15,968 nt of DNA from an uncultured Bacteroidales bacterium (GTDB taxonomy: Bacteria > Bacteroidota > Bacteroidia > Bacteroidales > UBA932). The position numbers and the translations under genes were made by a program. The DNA lies in assembly GCA_946406095.1 (NCBI GenBank), contig CAMJJO010000022.1:1-15968 (forward strand), in the 5' to 3' direction. The notes below the pieces were generated by a model. The model made no database searches and was not told where the DNA came from. It saw only the letters and a program-made list of their open reading frames with translations. How positions within the stretch are numbered: the stretch's first letter is position 1; every line of letters starts with the position of its first letter. Shown one piece after another: positions 5,384 through 12,798 of the stretch.

Positions 5384-6805
5384 CTACAACACCGCCCCAA
5401 GGATTGCATCGCGAAGCGCCGGCTCCGTCCAGGTGCAGGTGCTGCGGTCGGCGCCATCCATCAGGCCCATCCAGTGGAAGCAGGTAATTCCATAAGCTTT
5501 GGCAGTGCGCACGTAGCAGGCGGCCTGCTTGCAGCGCTCGGCCATGTTGTTTTTGTTCGCGGCGCCGTATTCCCCTATGATACAAGGGATTCCCAGCGAA
5601 CTGAAATGATTACCGAACACCGAGATGTCGTATTTCACGGTGTTTTCCGCAGCAGCATCGAACACTGTCTGGTTCTGGGAAGGATTATCTATCTCGAAAG
5701 CAAAGAAATAAGGGGCATAGCTGTGCACTTCCGCAATCAGATGGTTGCTCCATTCATCTTCCGGAAGCACGAAACCGGCCAGGTTCGCAGCATTGCCGCC
5801 GGCGCAATAGGTGTTGCATACCAGGTTGCGGCGAAGGTTGTTTCCACCGGTGGCACGGACGGCATCTACAAAAACCTGATTGTAGCGGTTGGCATATTCG
5901 TAGGAACTTTCCTCCTTGGGCGCATTCCAGTAATTGCTGCCATCCAGCAGTTCGTTGTATCCCTCGAAAACCAGTTTCTCGCCATAAGACTTGAAGCGCT
6001 CGGCTATCTGGGTCCAGAGGCTGCGGAAACGGTCGGCGGTGGCCTCATAAATGGCCTTGTCGGCCTTCATCCACCCGTCCGTGCCGGTGTCGTGATGAAC
6101 GTTCAGCACGCAGTAGAGGCCGGCGTCCAGCACATAGTTCACCACTTCTTCCACCCGGTCCATCCAGACCTTCTCGACCTTACCGGAAGCGTCCATGTGC
6201 TGATACCACGTAACGGGCACTCGGATGGCGCCGAAACCGGCGGTCGCAAAGGCCTGCATAACTTCCGGTTTGGTAACAGGCTGTCCCCAGGCCGTTTCAA
6301 AATCGGATGGCTTGCGCTCGGTATACTGCACAATCCAGTCGCCGCAGGAATCCAGGGTGTTGCCAAGGTTCCACCCCACACGCATCGCCTTGACGGCATC
6401 GGCGGCACTCTGCCACTGCCCGTCTACCGGCGGACGATACTTTTGCTTCGCCGCCTGGATTCCAGAAAAGACCGTTGCCCAATGATTGTCTGCATTTACG
6501 GCAAGACGGACGGTCCGGACTTCATAGCTCTCGTTCGCTCCGATCTCGAAAACGATCTCGTCCACTTTCCCGGACACTGCGACCACATCTCCAAGCACTT
6601 CGCCAATAATCAGGCGATATTCGAAACCGGCATACTCCGCGGCTTTGGTAGATGCATACCTGACCGGCACGGAATATTCCCCGCCCTCCTGGGGGATGGC
6701 AACATCTGCCCCTCGCTCAAAAACAGGTTCCAGCACCTCTTTCTTGCAGGAGAACAGGGCAAGAAGGAGTGCCGGGGCCAAAAGGAGACGGGGAAATGCT
6801 TTCAC
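5384..6805 (-). CDS. GH5 family glucanase lipoprotein with BACON-like N-terminal domain
   Basis: This 473-aa lipoprotein starts at GTG 6805. No in-frame ATG precedes the signal peptide, and the upstream gene's stop is 3 nt away. The lipobox LFSC places the lipidated Cys at 20, followed by K-K-E. Residues ~33-120 look like a divergent BACON domain (G-G-E-Y-S-V-P-V ... N-x-x-x-x-V-R). The catalytic domain (~130-473) has GH5 hallmarks: G-W-N-L-G-N-T-L-D (144-152), R-V-P-V-T-W (195-200), N-V-H-H-D (235-239), F-E-G-Y-N-E with acid/base E285, H-S-Y (361-363), I-G-E-Y-G with nucleophile E412, and W445. The motifs resemble subfamily GH5_4 (endo-beta-1,4-glucanase or xyloglucanase), but the subfamily is a judgement by eye. 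It is the last gene of a three-gene operon and converges with the LuxR regulator, stops 13 nt apart. Likely periplasmic or surface attack on beta-glucan. Confidence 0.9.
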   Translation of the reverse strand: MKAFPRLLLAPALLLALFSCKKEVLEPVFERGADVAIPQEGGEYSVPVRYASTKAAEYAGFEYRLIIGEVLGDVVAVSGKVDEIVFEIGANESYEVRTVRLAVNADNHWATVFSGIQAAKQKYRPPVDGQWQSAADAVKAMRVGWNLGNTLDSCGDWIVQYTERKPSDFETAWGQPVTKPEVMQAFATAGFGAIRVPVTWYQHMDASGKVEKVWMDRVEEVVNYVLDAGLYCVLNVHHDTGTDGWMKADKAIYEATADRFRSLWTQIAERFKSYGEKLVFEGYNELLDGSNYWNAPKEESSYEYANRYNQVFVDAVRATGGNNLRRNLVCNTYCAGGNAANLAGFVLPEDEWSNHLIAEVHSYAPYFFAFEIDNPSQNQTVFDAAAENTVKYDISVFGNHFSSLGIPCIIGEYGAANKNNMAERCKQAACYVRTAKAYGITCFHWMGLMDGADRSTCTWTEPALRDAILGAVL

Positions 6806-6808
6806 TGG

Positions 6809-8272
6809 CTAATAATTGAACACGCAGTCGTAGTCGGCACCGCCGGCACCAACGCGGAAGGTATGCACCTCGCGGGTGGCGGGTTTGACGGCGACGACAT
6901 CGATGCAGAGGGTATTCTTATAGTCGAAGAAGGCATGGCGGTTGGTGGGCAGCATCAGGTCCGGAACCACCCAGCCGTAGCCCTGGGAGACGAAGTAGTT
7001 CACCCCCTTGTAGTTGATGTAGTCGTTAGTGTGGCTGTCACCAGTGATCATCGCCACGATGGTGCGCTCCTGTGCATACTCCGATAGCAGATCCATGATC
7101 GCATCGTTCTGAGTGAGTGTCAGCTGAACGGGTTTGCTGATGGTCCATCGTCCCATCGGATGTGGCATATAGTGCGCCATGACTATGATGTTGGTGGCAG
7201 GGTCGGTGGCCTCGAGCAGGTCGCCAAGCCAGGCAAGTTCCTCATTTCCATAAAGATAGTAGGCCTCACCCTGGGTGCGTGTGGTGCAGCTGTTAAGGAA
7301 CACTATACGGAAGTTCTTTTCGGGAATATCGTAATAGCCGTAGGTGCGTTCGGGCGTCAGGTGGAGATTGCCTCCCGAACGCTTCTCCCAAGGCTTCTGG
7401 AAGAAATCCTGCAGTTCCTGCTCGGTGTGGAGGCGCCCCTCGCCGGCATCCCAATCGTGGTTGCCGGGTGCATAGAGCCAGATGCCGTCGTACTTGTCCA
7501 TCTGGGCGCGGACGTTGTCAAGAATCCACTTCGAATATTTGGCATCCACCGTGGCGGGATAGGCATTCAGGCCGATGTCCCCGAGGTTCACCATAAAGTC
7601 GGCGTCGAACTTCTTGGCGATGGCTGTCGCATAGCCGATGTGCTTGTAGCTGAAGCGGCCGCAGGTGTGCACGTCGGTGAGGATAGGATAGACCAGCACC
7701 TCATCATCCCCCTTCCAGGCGGCAAAACGCTTGTAGGCTTCCTTTACCTGGGGCTTCACGAAACGGTGCCTGCTGGTGGCGCGCTCTTCCCTGTAAAGAT
7801 GGGTATCGTCGATTTCCCTTTCCTTGATGGTGGGGGTTGAATAGCGGAACACTATCGACTGGCCCTTGTCGAAGTCGAACCATTCGACCTTTATGGCATG
7901 CGGGCCCTTGGAAAGCACCTTGACCGCCTTCTCTTCGATGGGGCCGCGGGCGCCGTCGCTGTTGATCAACATCTCTCCGTCGACGTAGAGCTTGCTGCCG
8001 TCATCGGTGGTGAGTGTGAAGGTGTATTCCTCTTCTGTCTTGACCTTAAGCTCCGTTTCGAAAACGGCGCAGAAATGGTTCTTGGTGTCGTCTATGCCTT
8101 CCAGGTCCAGGTTGGACTTGACCCCCGTGAGGGCAGGTTCGCCAAGGGTGGAGAAATCCGGGAGATACCTCTCCGGCCAGTCGTACCAGATTTTGTAATG
8201 GACTTTGGGGGGTTGTGAGCATCCTGCAAACAGCAGCACCGCCGCGAGGGCGAGGATCAGGTTTCTTTTCAT
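6809..8272 (-). CDS. PA14-domain plus calcineurin-like metallophosphoesterase lipoprotein
   Basis: This 487-aa protein has lipobox FAGC (Cys18). Residues ~25-155 form a PA14-type beta-barrel with Y-T-F-T-L-T-T-D-D-G-S-K-L-Y-V-D-G (83-99), a module that often binds carbohydrates. The rest is a calcineurin-like phosphoesterase with the complete dimetal set: D-V-H (D200, H202), G-D (231-232), G-N-H-D (270-273), H367 in M-A-H-Y, and G-D-S-H (411-414). All ligands are present, so it should be an active phosphomono- or phosphodiesterase in the periplasm or on the surface. The substrate is not recognisable; the PA14 fusion and the glucanase neighbour suggest a phosphorylated glycan or glycoconjugate. 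It starts 1 nt after the upstream stop and ends 3 nt before the GH5 GTG start, so the three genes are surely co-transcribed. Confidence 0.9.
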   Translation of the reverse strand: MKRNLILALAAVLLFAGCSQPPKVHYKIWYDWPERYLPDFSTLGEPALTGVKSNLDLEGIDDTKNHFCAVFETELKVKTEEEYTFTLTTDDGSKLYVDGEMLINSDGARGPIEEKAVKVLSKGPHAIKVEWFDFDKGQSIVFRYSTPTIKEREIDDTHLYREERATSRHRFVKPQVKEAYKRFAAWKGDDEVLVYPILTDVHTCGRFSYKHIGYATAIAKKFDADFMVNLGDIGLNAYPATVDAKYSKWILDNVRAQMDKYDGIWLYAPGNHDWDAGEGRLHTEQELQDFFQKPWEKRSGGNLHLTPERTYGYYDIPEKNFRIVFLNSCTTRTQGEAYYLYGNEELAWLGDLLEATDPATNIIVMAHYMPHPMGRWTISKPVQLTLTQNDAIMDLLSEYAQERTIVAMITGDSHTNDYINYKGVNYFVSQGYGWVVPDLMLPTNRHAFFDYKNTLCIDVVAVKPATREVHTFRVGAGGADYDCVFNY

Positions 8273-8273
8273 T

Positions 8274-9485
8274 CTATTTCTTGAGTTTATCTATTGCATT
8301 TTCGAGACTCTCGGAAGGCTCGATGATATTGTAATCTTTCCAGAAATCCGGGTCGTCGAACTCCCCTGCCTTGTCGGAGAGGATGTCCGCGCTGCGGAAG
8401 GCCTCGCTGCGGTGGATGGGCACGGCCGAGGTGGCTATGTCGGTGACCACCAGCTCGTTGACCACGGAATACTGGGTCTTGACCAGCTTCTTTTTCCAGT
8501 CGCAGCTAAAACGCATGGAGGAGCAGAAATACTCCAGCCTGGCGCCATCTTCCGCCGGACGGTAAGTCATAGTGAAACTGAGTTCTTTAGGCGTAAAACG
8601 CAGCCCTGCCGGCTTTTTGACAAGCATCATCTTGGTCACCTCCCCGGGATCGGACATGTCCGTCACCAGCTCTATGCGGGAGAAAAGCAGCGTCTGCTGG
8701 TCTATGTAGAGAGTGCCGTAATAAAGGGGGTAGTCCGCATCCTCCGCAGGGGATATATGGATGACGAAGTGCAACCGGTCCCCGATATAGACAGGATTAT
8801 CCATCTGATAGGAGTAGAGCGGAAAGTCTATGGGGTTGAAGATGACGTTTGGGTTCTTCACCGCATCGAAGGAAAGCGCCATATTCGGGCCGCCGGCCAT
8901 CTTCACGCTGAGAGTGTCCCTCCTGCGCTGGCTCACTATCACCCTGCTCTTGTCGATAGCGGTGCGGTCCGGCACGAACGAGTTGTTGCTGTAGGCCGTC
9001 TTGTAGATGCGCGCCACCGCCTCCGAAACATAGGTATAGCGCTGCCGTTTCCGGAGGGTTTCGCGATAGAAGACATTCAGCAGTTCCGGGTGCGATGCGT
9101 AGTTATCGGGGATGCTCTTCACCGCCGCCTCAACTATCTCGGACGGATTCCCGGAGATGATGGATGCTTCCGCGAGAGGATAAACTTCCGGCACCAGGCG
9201 CACATCCACCTCCGGCCCCGCAACTGCCTGGCGCATAGCGCGATAGCCTAGATGCGTGAAGACCAGCTCCTTGATGGGGGCATCCGATTTGAGCACGAAA
9301 ACGCCATCGTCGTTGGTGACGGTGGCGTAATTCCTGCCGGGGACCGAAACATTTGCCGCCGCTACCGGCCTGCCTGTGCGCGCGTCCCTCACCTCTCCCC
9401 GCACGGCATACTCGAGCCGTGGCTGGGCGAAAGAGCACACAGCCAGAAAAACCAGCGCAAGCAGTGCAAAGTGTTTCTGCATCAT
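8274..9485 (-). CDS. CarboxypepD-regulatory-like domain outer-membrane-associated protein
   Basis: This is about 403 residues from ATG 9485 (9482 is also possible). An upstream in-frame ATG at 9509 would lie beyond the -7 box at 9497-9504 and is rejected. A Sec signal peptide ends near F-A-Q (~20). Residues ~27-100 are a carboxypeptidase-regulatory-like beta-sandwich: V-R-G-E-V-R-D-A-R-T-G-R-P-V-A-A-A-N-V, then G-V-F-V-L-K and F-T-H-L-G-Y. This is the domain seen at the N-terminus of SusC-like receptors, but no TonB plug or barrel follows at receptor length. The remaining ~300 residues (Y-R-E-T ... Y-I-D-Q-Q-T-L-L-F-S-R-I-E) belong to a family common in Bacteroidales without assigned function. 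First gene of the operon with the phosphoesterase and GH5. Role unknown; a scaffold or envelope factor is a guess. Confidence 0.78.
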   Translation of the reverse strand: MMQKHFALLALVFLAVCSFAQPRLEYAVRGEVRDARTGRPVAAANVSVPGRNYATVTNDDGVFVLKSDAPIKELVFTHLGYRAMRQAVAGPEVDVRLVPEVYPLAEASIISGNPSEIVEAAVKSIPDNYASHPELLNVFYRETLRKRQRYTYVSEAVARIYKTAYSNNSFVPDRTAIDKSRVIVSQRRRDTLSVKMAGGPNMALSFDAVKNPNVIFNPIDFPLYSYQMDNPVYIGDRLHFVIHISPAEDADYPLYYGTLYIDQQTLLFSRIELVTDMSDPGEVTKMMLVKKPAGLRFTPKELSFTMTYRPAEDGARLEYFCSSMRFSCDWKKKLVKTQYSVVNELVVTDIATSAVPIHRSEAFRSADILSDKAGEFDDPDFWKDYNIIEPSESLENAIDKLKK

Positions 9486-9496
9486 CGTTATTTTTT

Positions 9497-9504
9497 CAAA
9501 TATA
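9497..9504 (-). promoter_or_regulatory. -7 box (TATATTTG) of the GH5 operon
   Basis: This is an exact TAnnTTTG match on the minus strand, ending 11 nt before ATG 9485. It lies in the 55-bp space between two divergent operons, close to the plus-strand box at 9529-9536, so the promoters overlap and are likely to influence each other. No convincing -33 element was seen. Confidence 0.5.
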
Positions 9505-9528
9505 AACATTTTCAGTAGTATTTTTACT

Positions 9529-9536
9529 TATTTTTG
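9529..9536 (+). promoter_or_regulatory. -7 box (TATTTTTG) of the sulfatase-maturase operon
   Basis: This is an exact TAnnTTTG match ending four bases before ATG 9541, suggesting a leaderless or nearly leaderless transcript. No clear -33 element was found, because the upstream bases are shared with the divergent promoter. Confidence 0.45.
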
Positions 9537-9540
9537 TAAT

Positions 9541-10932
9541 ATGAAAGCATTGAGCAAACTAACGGCCGGAGTCGGGGCGCTTGCCGCAGTCGGTTGCACG
9601 GGCGGCGGACAGGCCGGTAAACCTAACATTGTTTTCTTCTTTGCCGATGATATCGGCGCCGAATGTTTCGGATGTTACGGTGGAGTGGAATATGAAACTC
9701 CCTGCATAGATTCCCTTGCCCAGGCAGGCATCCAGTATATGAATATGAATGCCCAGCCCCTCAGTTCACCGTCCAGGGTGCAGGTTATGACCGGCCTTTA
9801 CAACGACCGCAATTACGTGGCCTTCGGCTACATGAATGAGGATGAGCACACCTTCGCACAACTGGCCAAGGAAGGAGGTTACGACACCGCGATAGTCGGG
9901 AAATGGCAGCTCGGACGCAGCCGTGCGATGCTGCCCAAGGCAGGCTTCGATGAGTTCTTCTGCAGCCAGATAGAAATGTATCTGGAGAGCCGGGGCCCTC
10001 GCCAGACCGACCGTTATGCCAACAGTATGTGGGATAATAACGGACAGCGTTACGACTTTGCCATCTACGGCCCCGATGCAATGCAAGACTATGCCTTCGA
10101 TTACATCGACCGCAAGGTGGCGGAGAAAAAGCCCTTCCTCCTTTACTACACCGAACCCCTGGTCCACACTCCGCACACCACCACCCCGGATACCACTATC
10201 TGGGACGACTTGTACGACAGCCGTTTCACTGCGGGCGCGGACACATCCTTTTTCAAATACCAGGTGCGCTATATGGACCGCCAGGTAGGCAATATGGTCC
10301 GGCATCTGAAAAAAAAGGGCGTCTGGGACAACACCATCTTCATCTTCGCTTCCGACAATGGCACCTCCACCCGCATCCTCTCCAAGACCAGTGACGGCAG
10401 AGAGTGGCAGGGCGGCAAGGGCGAACCAAACTACCTCGGCACCCACGTCCCGCTAATCATCACCTGGGGAGACCGCCTCGCCGGACGGAAAGCCGCGCAT
10501 CTGACAGATCTCACCGACATCCTACCCACCATCGCCGATATAGCAGGCGTGGGCATCCCCGAAGAATGGGATCTGGACGGAGTCAGCCTCTATCCGGAAC
10601 TCTGCGGCAAGGAACCGAACGCCAAGGAACTGGTGCTGGTCCACTTCAATCCCCTATGGCCCACCACACCCTCTCCGAAGGCATCCCGCTACGCGATGGA
10701 CGACGACTACGCATACTTCTGGGACGGACGCATATACAATTACAGGGAGGATCCGGAATTCCGCAAGCCGCTGCTCTGGGATCAGGCCCCGGCTGAACTT
10801 CAAGCCCGCCTGCAGCCCCTGAAAGACAGGGTGGACCAGATGGCAGATTTCTACCCCGACAAACCCGGTGCTCCCCGGAAGTTCCCTTATAAGACCTTCT
10901 ATGATTTTGCGCCGCCGCAGAATCCGTTCTGA
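9541..10932 (+). CDS. Ser-type sulfatase (formylglycine sulfatase), lipoprotein
   Basis: This 463-aa protein starts at ATG 9541; a longer open frame upstream enters the divergent gene and is rejected. The N-terminus is a lipoprotein signal with Cys19 (A-V-G-C). Sulfatase motifs: P-N-I-V-F-F-F-A-D-D (28-37, metal-binding D36-D37), and the signature S-S-P-S-R-V-Q-V-M-T-G (75-85). In that signature the formylglycine precursor is Ser75 (codon AGT at 9763-9765) instead of Cys. Further motifs are G-K-W-Q-L-G near 124, and A-S-D-N-G in the second half. Ser-type enzymes need an anSME maturase, and one follows directly, overlapping by one base (TGATG). It hydrolyses sulfate esters, probably on sulfated glycans, in the periplasm or at the surface. 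The family is large and the substrate cannot be read from sequence. The C-terminus is complete. Confidence 0.92.
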   Translation: MKALSKLTAGVGALAAVGCTGGGQAGKPNIVFFFADDIGAECFGCYGGVEYETPCIDSLAQAGIQYMNMNAQPLSSPSRVQVMTGLYNDRNYVAFGYMNEDEHTFAQLAKEGGYDTAIVGKWQLGRSRAMLPKAGFDEFFCSQIEMYLESRGPRQTDRYANSMWDNNGQRYDFAIYGPDAMQDYAFDYIDRKVAEKKPFLLYYTEPLVHTPHTTTPDTTIWDDLYDSRFTAGADTSFFKYQVRYMDRQVGNMVRHLKKKGVWDNTIFIFASDNGTSTRILSKTSDGREWQGGKGEPNYLGTHVPLIITWGDRLAGRKAAHLTDLTDILPTIADIAGVGIPEEWDLDGVSLYPELCGKEPNAKELVLVHFNPLWPTTPSPKASRYAMDDDYAYFWDGRIYNYREDPEFRKPLLWDQAPAELQARLQPLKDRVDQMADFYPDKPGAPRKFPYKTFYDFAPPQNPF

Positions 10933-12140
10933 TGGGAACGTCCTTCGATAAGACCCTGACTTTGAACGATGCCGTGCGCCTCACGGGGCCGGCGTCGTTC
11001 AATATTATGCTCAAGCCGGCAGGATCACTATGCAACCTCAACTGCAAGTACTGCTATTATCTGGATAAAGCGGATATCTACGGAGGACGCGAGCCTGTGA
11101 TGAGCGAAGGGATGCTGGAGACGGTAGTGAAGGAATACATCGCCGCGAACGAGGTGGGCGAAGTGACTTTCAACTGGCACGGGGGCGAGCCGCTGCTGCT
11201 GGGCGTGGATTTCTATCGCAAGGCCCTGGCATTCGAGCGCAAATATGCGGACGGAAAAATCATCCACAATACCATCCAGACCAACGGGACGCTCCTCAAC
11301 CGCGAGTGGGCGGATTTTTTCCGCGAAAACGGCTTCCTGGTAGGGATTTCCATCGATGGCCCCCGGGACGTTCACGACAGATATCGGAAAGACAGGGGCG
11401 GCCTGCCTTCTTTCGACCGTGTGATGCAGGGGCTGGAGATCCTCCGGAGCAGCGGAGTAGAGTTCAACACGATGTCCACCATCAACAAGGCATCTGAAGG
11501 GAAAGGCCGGGAAGTGTATCGCTTCCTGAAAGCGGCCGGAGCCCGTTATATGCAGTTTATGCCGGTGGTGGAGTTCGAAAAGAGCGGGAGGATATCCCCG
11601 TGGTCCGTCAGCGGCATAGCGTTCGGGAAGTTCCTTTGCGATATCTTCGATGAATGGGTGCAGAACGATGTTTCCCGGATATTCGTCGGGCAGTTCGATG
11701 CGGCGCTGGCATCCTGGTGCGGAGTTCCTCCGGGCATCTGCGCTTTTGCCGAAACCTGCGGCGGCAATTCCATCATCGAGCATAACGGGGACCTATACCC
11801 CTGCGACCATTTCGTCTTCCCCGAGCGCCGGCTGGGCAACATCGCCGAGACCTCCATCCGGGAGTTGATGGGTTCCGACGCGCAGATCCGCTTCGGCATC
11901 GACAAAAGAAACACCCTTCCATCTGCATGCCGCAAATGCCGCTGGCTCTTCGCCTGCCACGGTGAGTGCCCCAAGCACAGGTTCAAGAGCACCGGACCCG
12001 GAGAAGCCGGCCTCAACGCCCTCTGCGATGGCTACAAACTCTTCTTCTCGCACATCTCTCCCTATATGGATTATATGAAGGGGCTGCTTCTCCAGGGGCT
12101 CTCCCCAGCGGGGGTAATGCTTTGGCACCGAGGCAGATAG
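10932..12140 (+). CDS. Anaerobic sulfatase-maturating radical SAM enzyme (anSME)
   Basis: This 402-aa protein oxidises the active-site Ser or Cys of sulfatases to formylglycine in the cytoplasm, using S-adenosylmethionine. The radical SAM cluster motif is C34-x3-C38-x2-C41 followed by Y-Y-L. G-G-E-P (84-87) and T-N-G-T (117-120) are the SAM-binding stretches. A SPASM domain holds the two auxiliary [4Fe-4S] clusters: C270, C276, C291, C333, C336, C342, C346 and C365 are all present. Asp256 in Q-F-D matches the position of the proposed catalytic base in characterised anSME enzymes. Its start overlaps the sulfatase stop, so the pair is translationally coupled and probably dedicated. It converges with the lipocalin-like gene, 10 nt between the ends. 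A peptide-modifying SPASM enzyme is the only alternative, and the sulfatase partner argues against it. Confidence 0.92.
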   Translation: MGTSFDKTLTLNDAVRLTGPASFNIMLKPAGSLCNLNCKYCYYLDKADIYGGREPVMSEGMLETVVKEYIAANEVGEVTFNWHGGEPLLLGVDFYRKALAFERKYADGKIIHNTIQTNGTLLNREWADFFRENGFLVGISIDGPRDVHDRYRKDRGGLPSFDRVMQGLEILRSSGVEFNTMSTINKASEGKGREVYRFLKAAGARYMQFMPVVEFEKSGRISPWSVSGIAFGKFLCDIFDEWVQNDVSRIFVGQFDAALASWCGVPPGICAFAETCGGNSIIEHNGDLYPCDHFVFPERRLGNIAETSIRELMGSDAQIRFGIDKRNTLPSACRKCRWLFACHGECPKHRFKSTGPGEAGLNALCDGYKLFFSHISPYMDYMKGLLLQGLSPAGVMLWHRGR

Positions 12141-12150
12141 ATACCGGCCC

Positions 12151-12741
12151 CTACTTCTTCTCCAGGACAAATGTATCCCTGTTGATCCTTATGGTAAGTG
12201 TGGTCTTGGTCAGAACGACGTTCCTCCACTTGGAAATATACCATTCTGAGCCTTCGGCGAGATCTCTCTCTATGCCACTTTCAATGAGCCCCTGCGAGGT
12301 TACGTACCATTGGACCGCTTCCATGGTACTTTCATTGTAATCATAGTAAGTATATCCAGCTAATGAGTAATCGGGATTCATTACCTGGAAGTATGACGCA
12401 AACTGCTCCTTGGGCGTGAGGATCAGGACCCCGTCGGCATAAGCCCAGGTACCCTTTTCTTTGTTACCCACGGTCTTTAGGCCCTGGACTTCATCTTTTA
12501 TGGACCCGGCCGTCTGGTGGGTGTGCCAGGTGGTGTAGTTCTTCCCATCGAACTGGATGCGCCACCTCTGGGGATAGCCCTGGGCGAAATCGTGCTCCAC
12601 GCCGCCTTCCCAAGTGCCCTTGAGGTTGGCTTCGTTTACTTCGAGGGTTTCATCTTCGGGCTCGTCCTGCTTGGTTTTTTCGCAGGAATAAATGGCCAGC
12701 AGTGCAAGGGTGACCGCTAATAGTGCAATTAATCTTTTCAT
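12151..12741 (-). CDS. Lipocalin-like lipoprotein
   Basis: This 196-aa protein has a lipoprotein signal ending I-Y-S-C (Cys20), then an acidic linker E-K-T-K-Q-D-E-P-E-D-E. The rest begins L-K-G-T-W-E-G (41-47) and proceeds as a series of short beta-strands to a final strand T-L-T-I-R-I-N-R-D-T-F-V-L-E-K-K. This layout is typical of the small lipocalin-like lipoproteins abundant in Bacteroidales. The opening G-T-W and a later G-T-W-A-Y fit the lipocalin pattern. The ligand is unknown. The gene lies 57 nt downstream of the ABC ATPase on the same strand, but has its own -7 box at 12762-12769, so it is probably a separate unit or has an internal promoter. Assignment is by fold pattern only. Confidence 0.75.
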   Translation of the reverse strand: MKRLIALLAVTLALLAIYSCEKTKQDEPEDETLEVNEANLKGTWEGGVEHDFAQGYPQRWRIQFDGKNYTTWHTHQTAGSIKDEVQGLKTVGNKEKGTWAYADGVLILTPKEQFASYFQVMNPDYSLAGYTYYDYNESTMEAVQWYVTSQGLIESGIERDLAEGSEWYISKWRNVVLTKTTLTIRINRDTFVLEKK

Positions 12742-12761
12742 GGCTTATCCTTTGTTTTTCA

Positions 12762-12769
12762 CAAAGTTA
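12762..12769 (-). promoter_or_regulatory. -7 box (TAACTTTG) of the lipocalin-like gene
   Basis: This is an exact TAnnTTTG match, 20 nt upstream of ATG 12741, giving a short leader of roughly 14 nt. It lies in the 57-bp gap after the ABC ATPase gene. Confidence 0.5.
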
Positions 12770-12798
12770 TAAATATTTCTCATGAAAGAAGTCAGAAA

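Noticed and set aside
5474..7087. 537-aa plus-strand open frame
   Set aside because: It runs antisense across the GH5 gene and into the phosphoesterase gene, has no recognisable domain and low-complexity G/V/I/H content typical of a reverse-frame shadow; the minus strand has clear catalytic motifs.
8205..9251. 348-aa plus-strand open frame
   Set aside because: It is antisense to the CarboxypepD-reg-like gene, which has a signal peptide, a fitting promoter and a recognisable domain.
10932..12140. Radical SAM/SPASM protein as a maturase for the small peptides
   Set aside because: It is coupled by overlap to a Ser-type sulfatase, carries the full anSME cysteine set, and is almost 9 kb from the peptide genes in another transcription unit.
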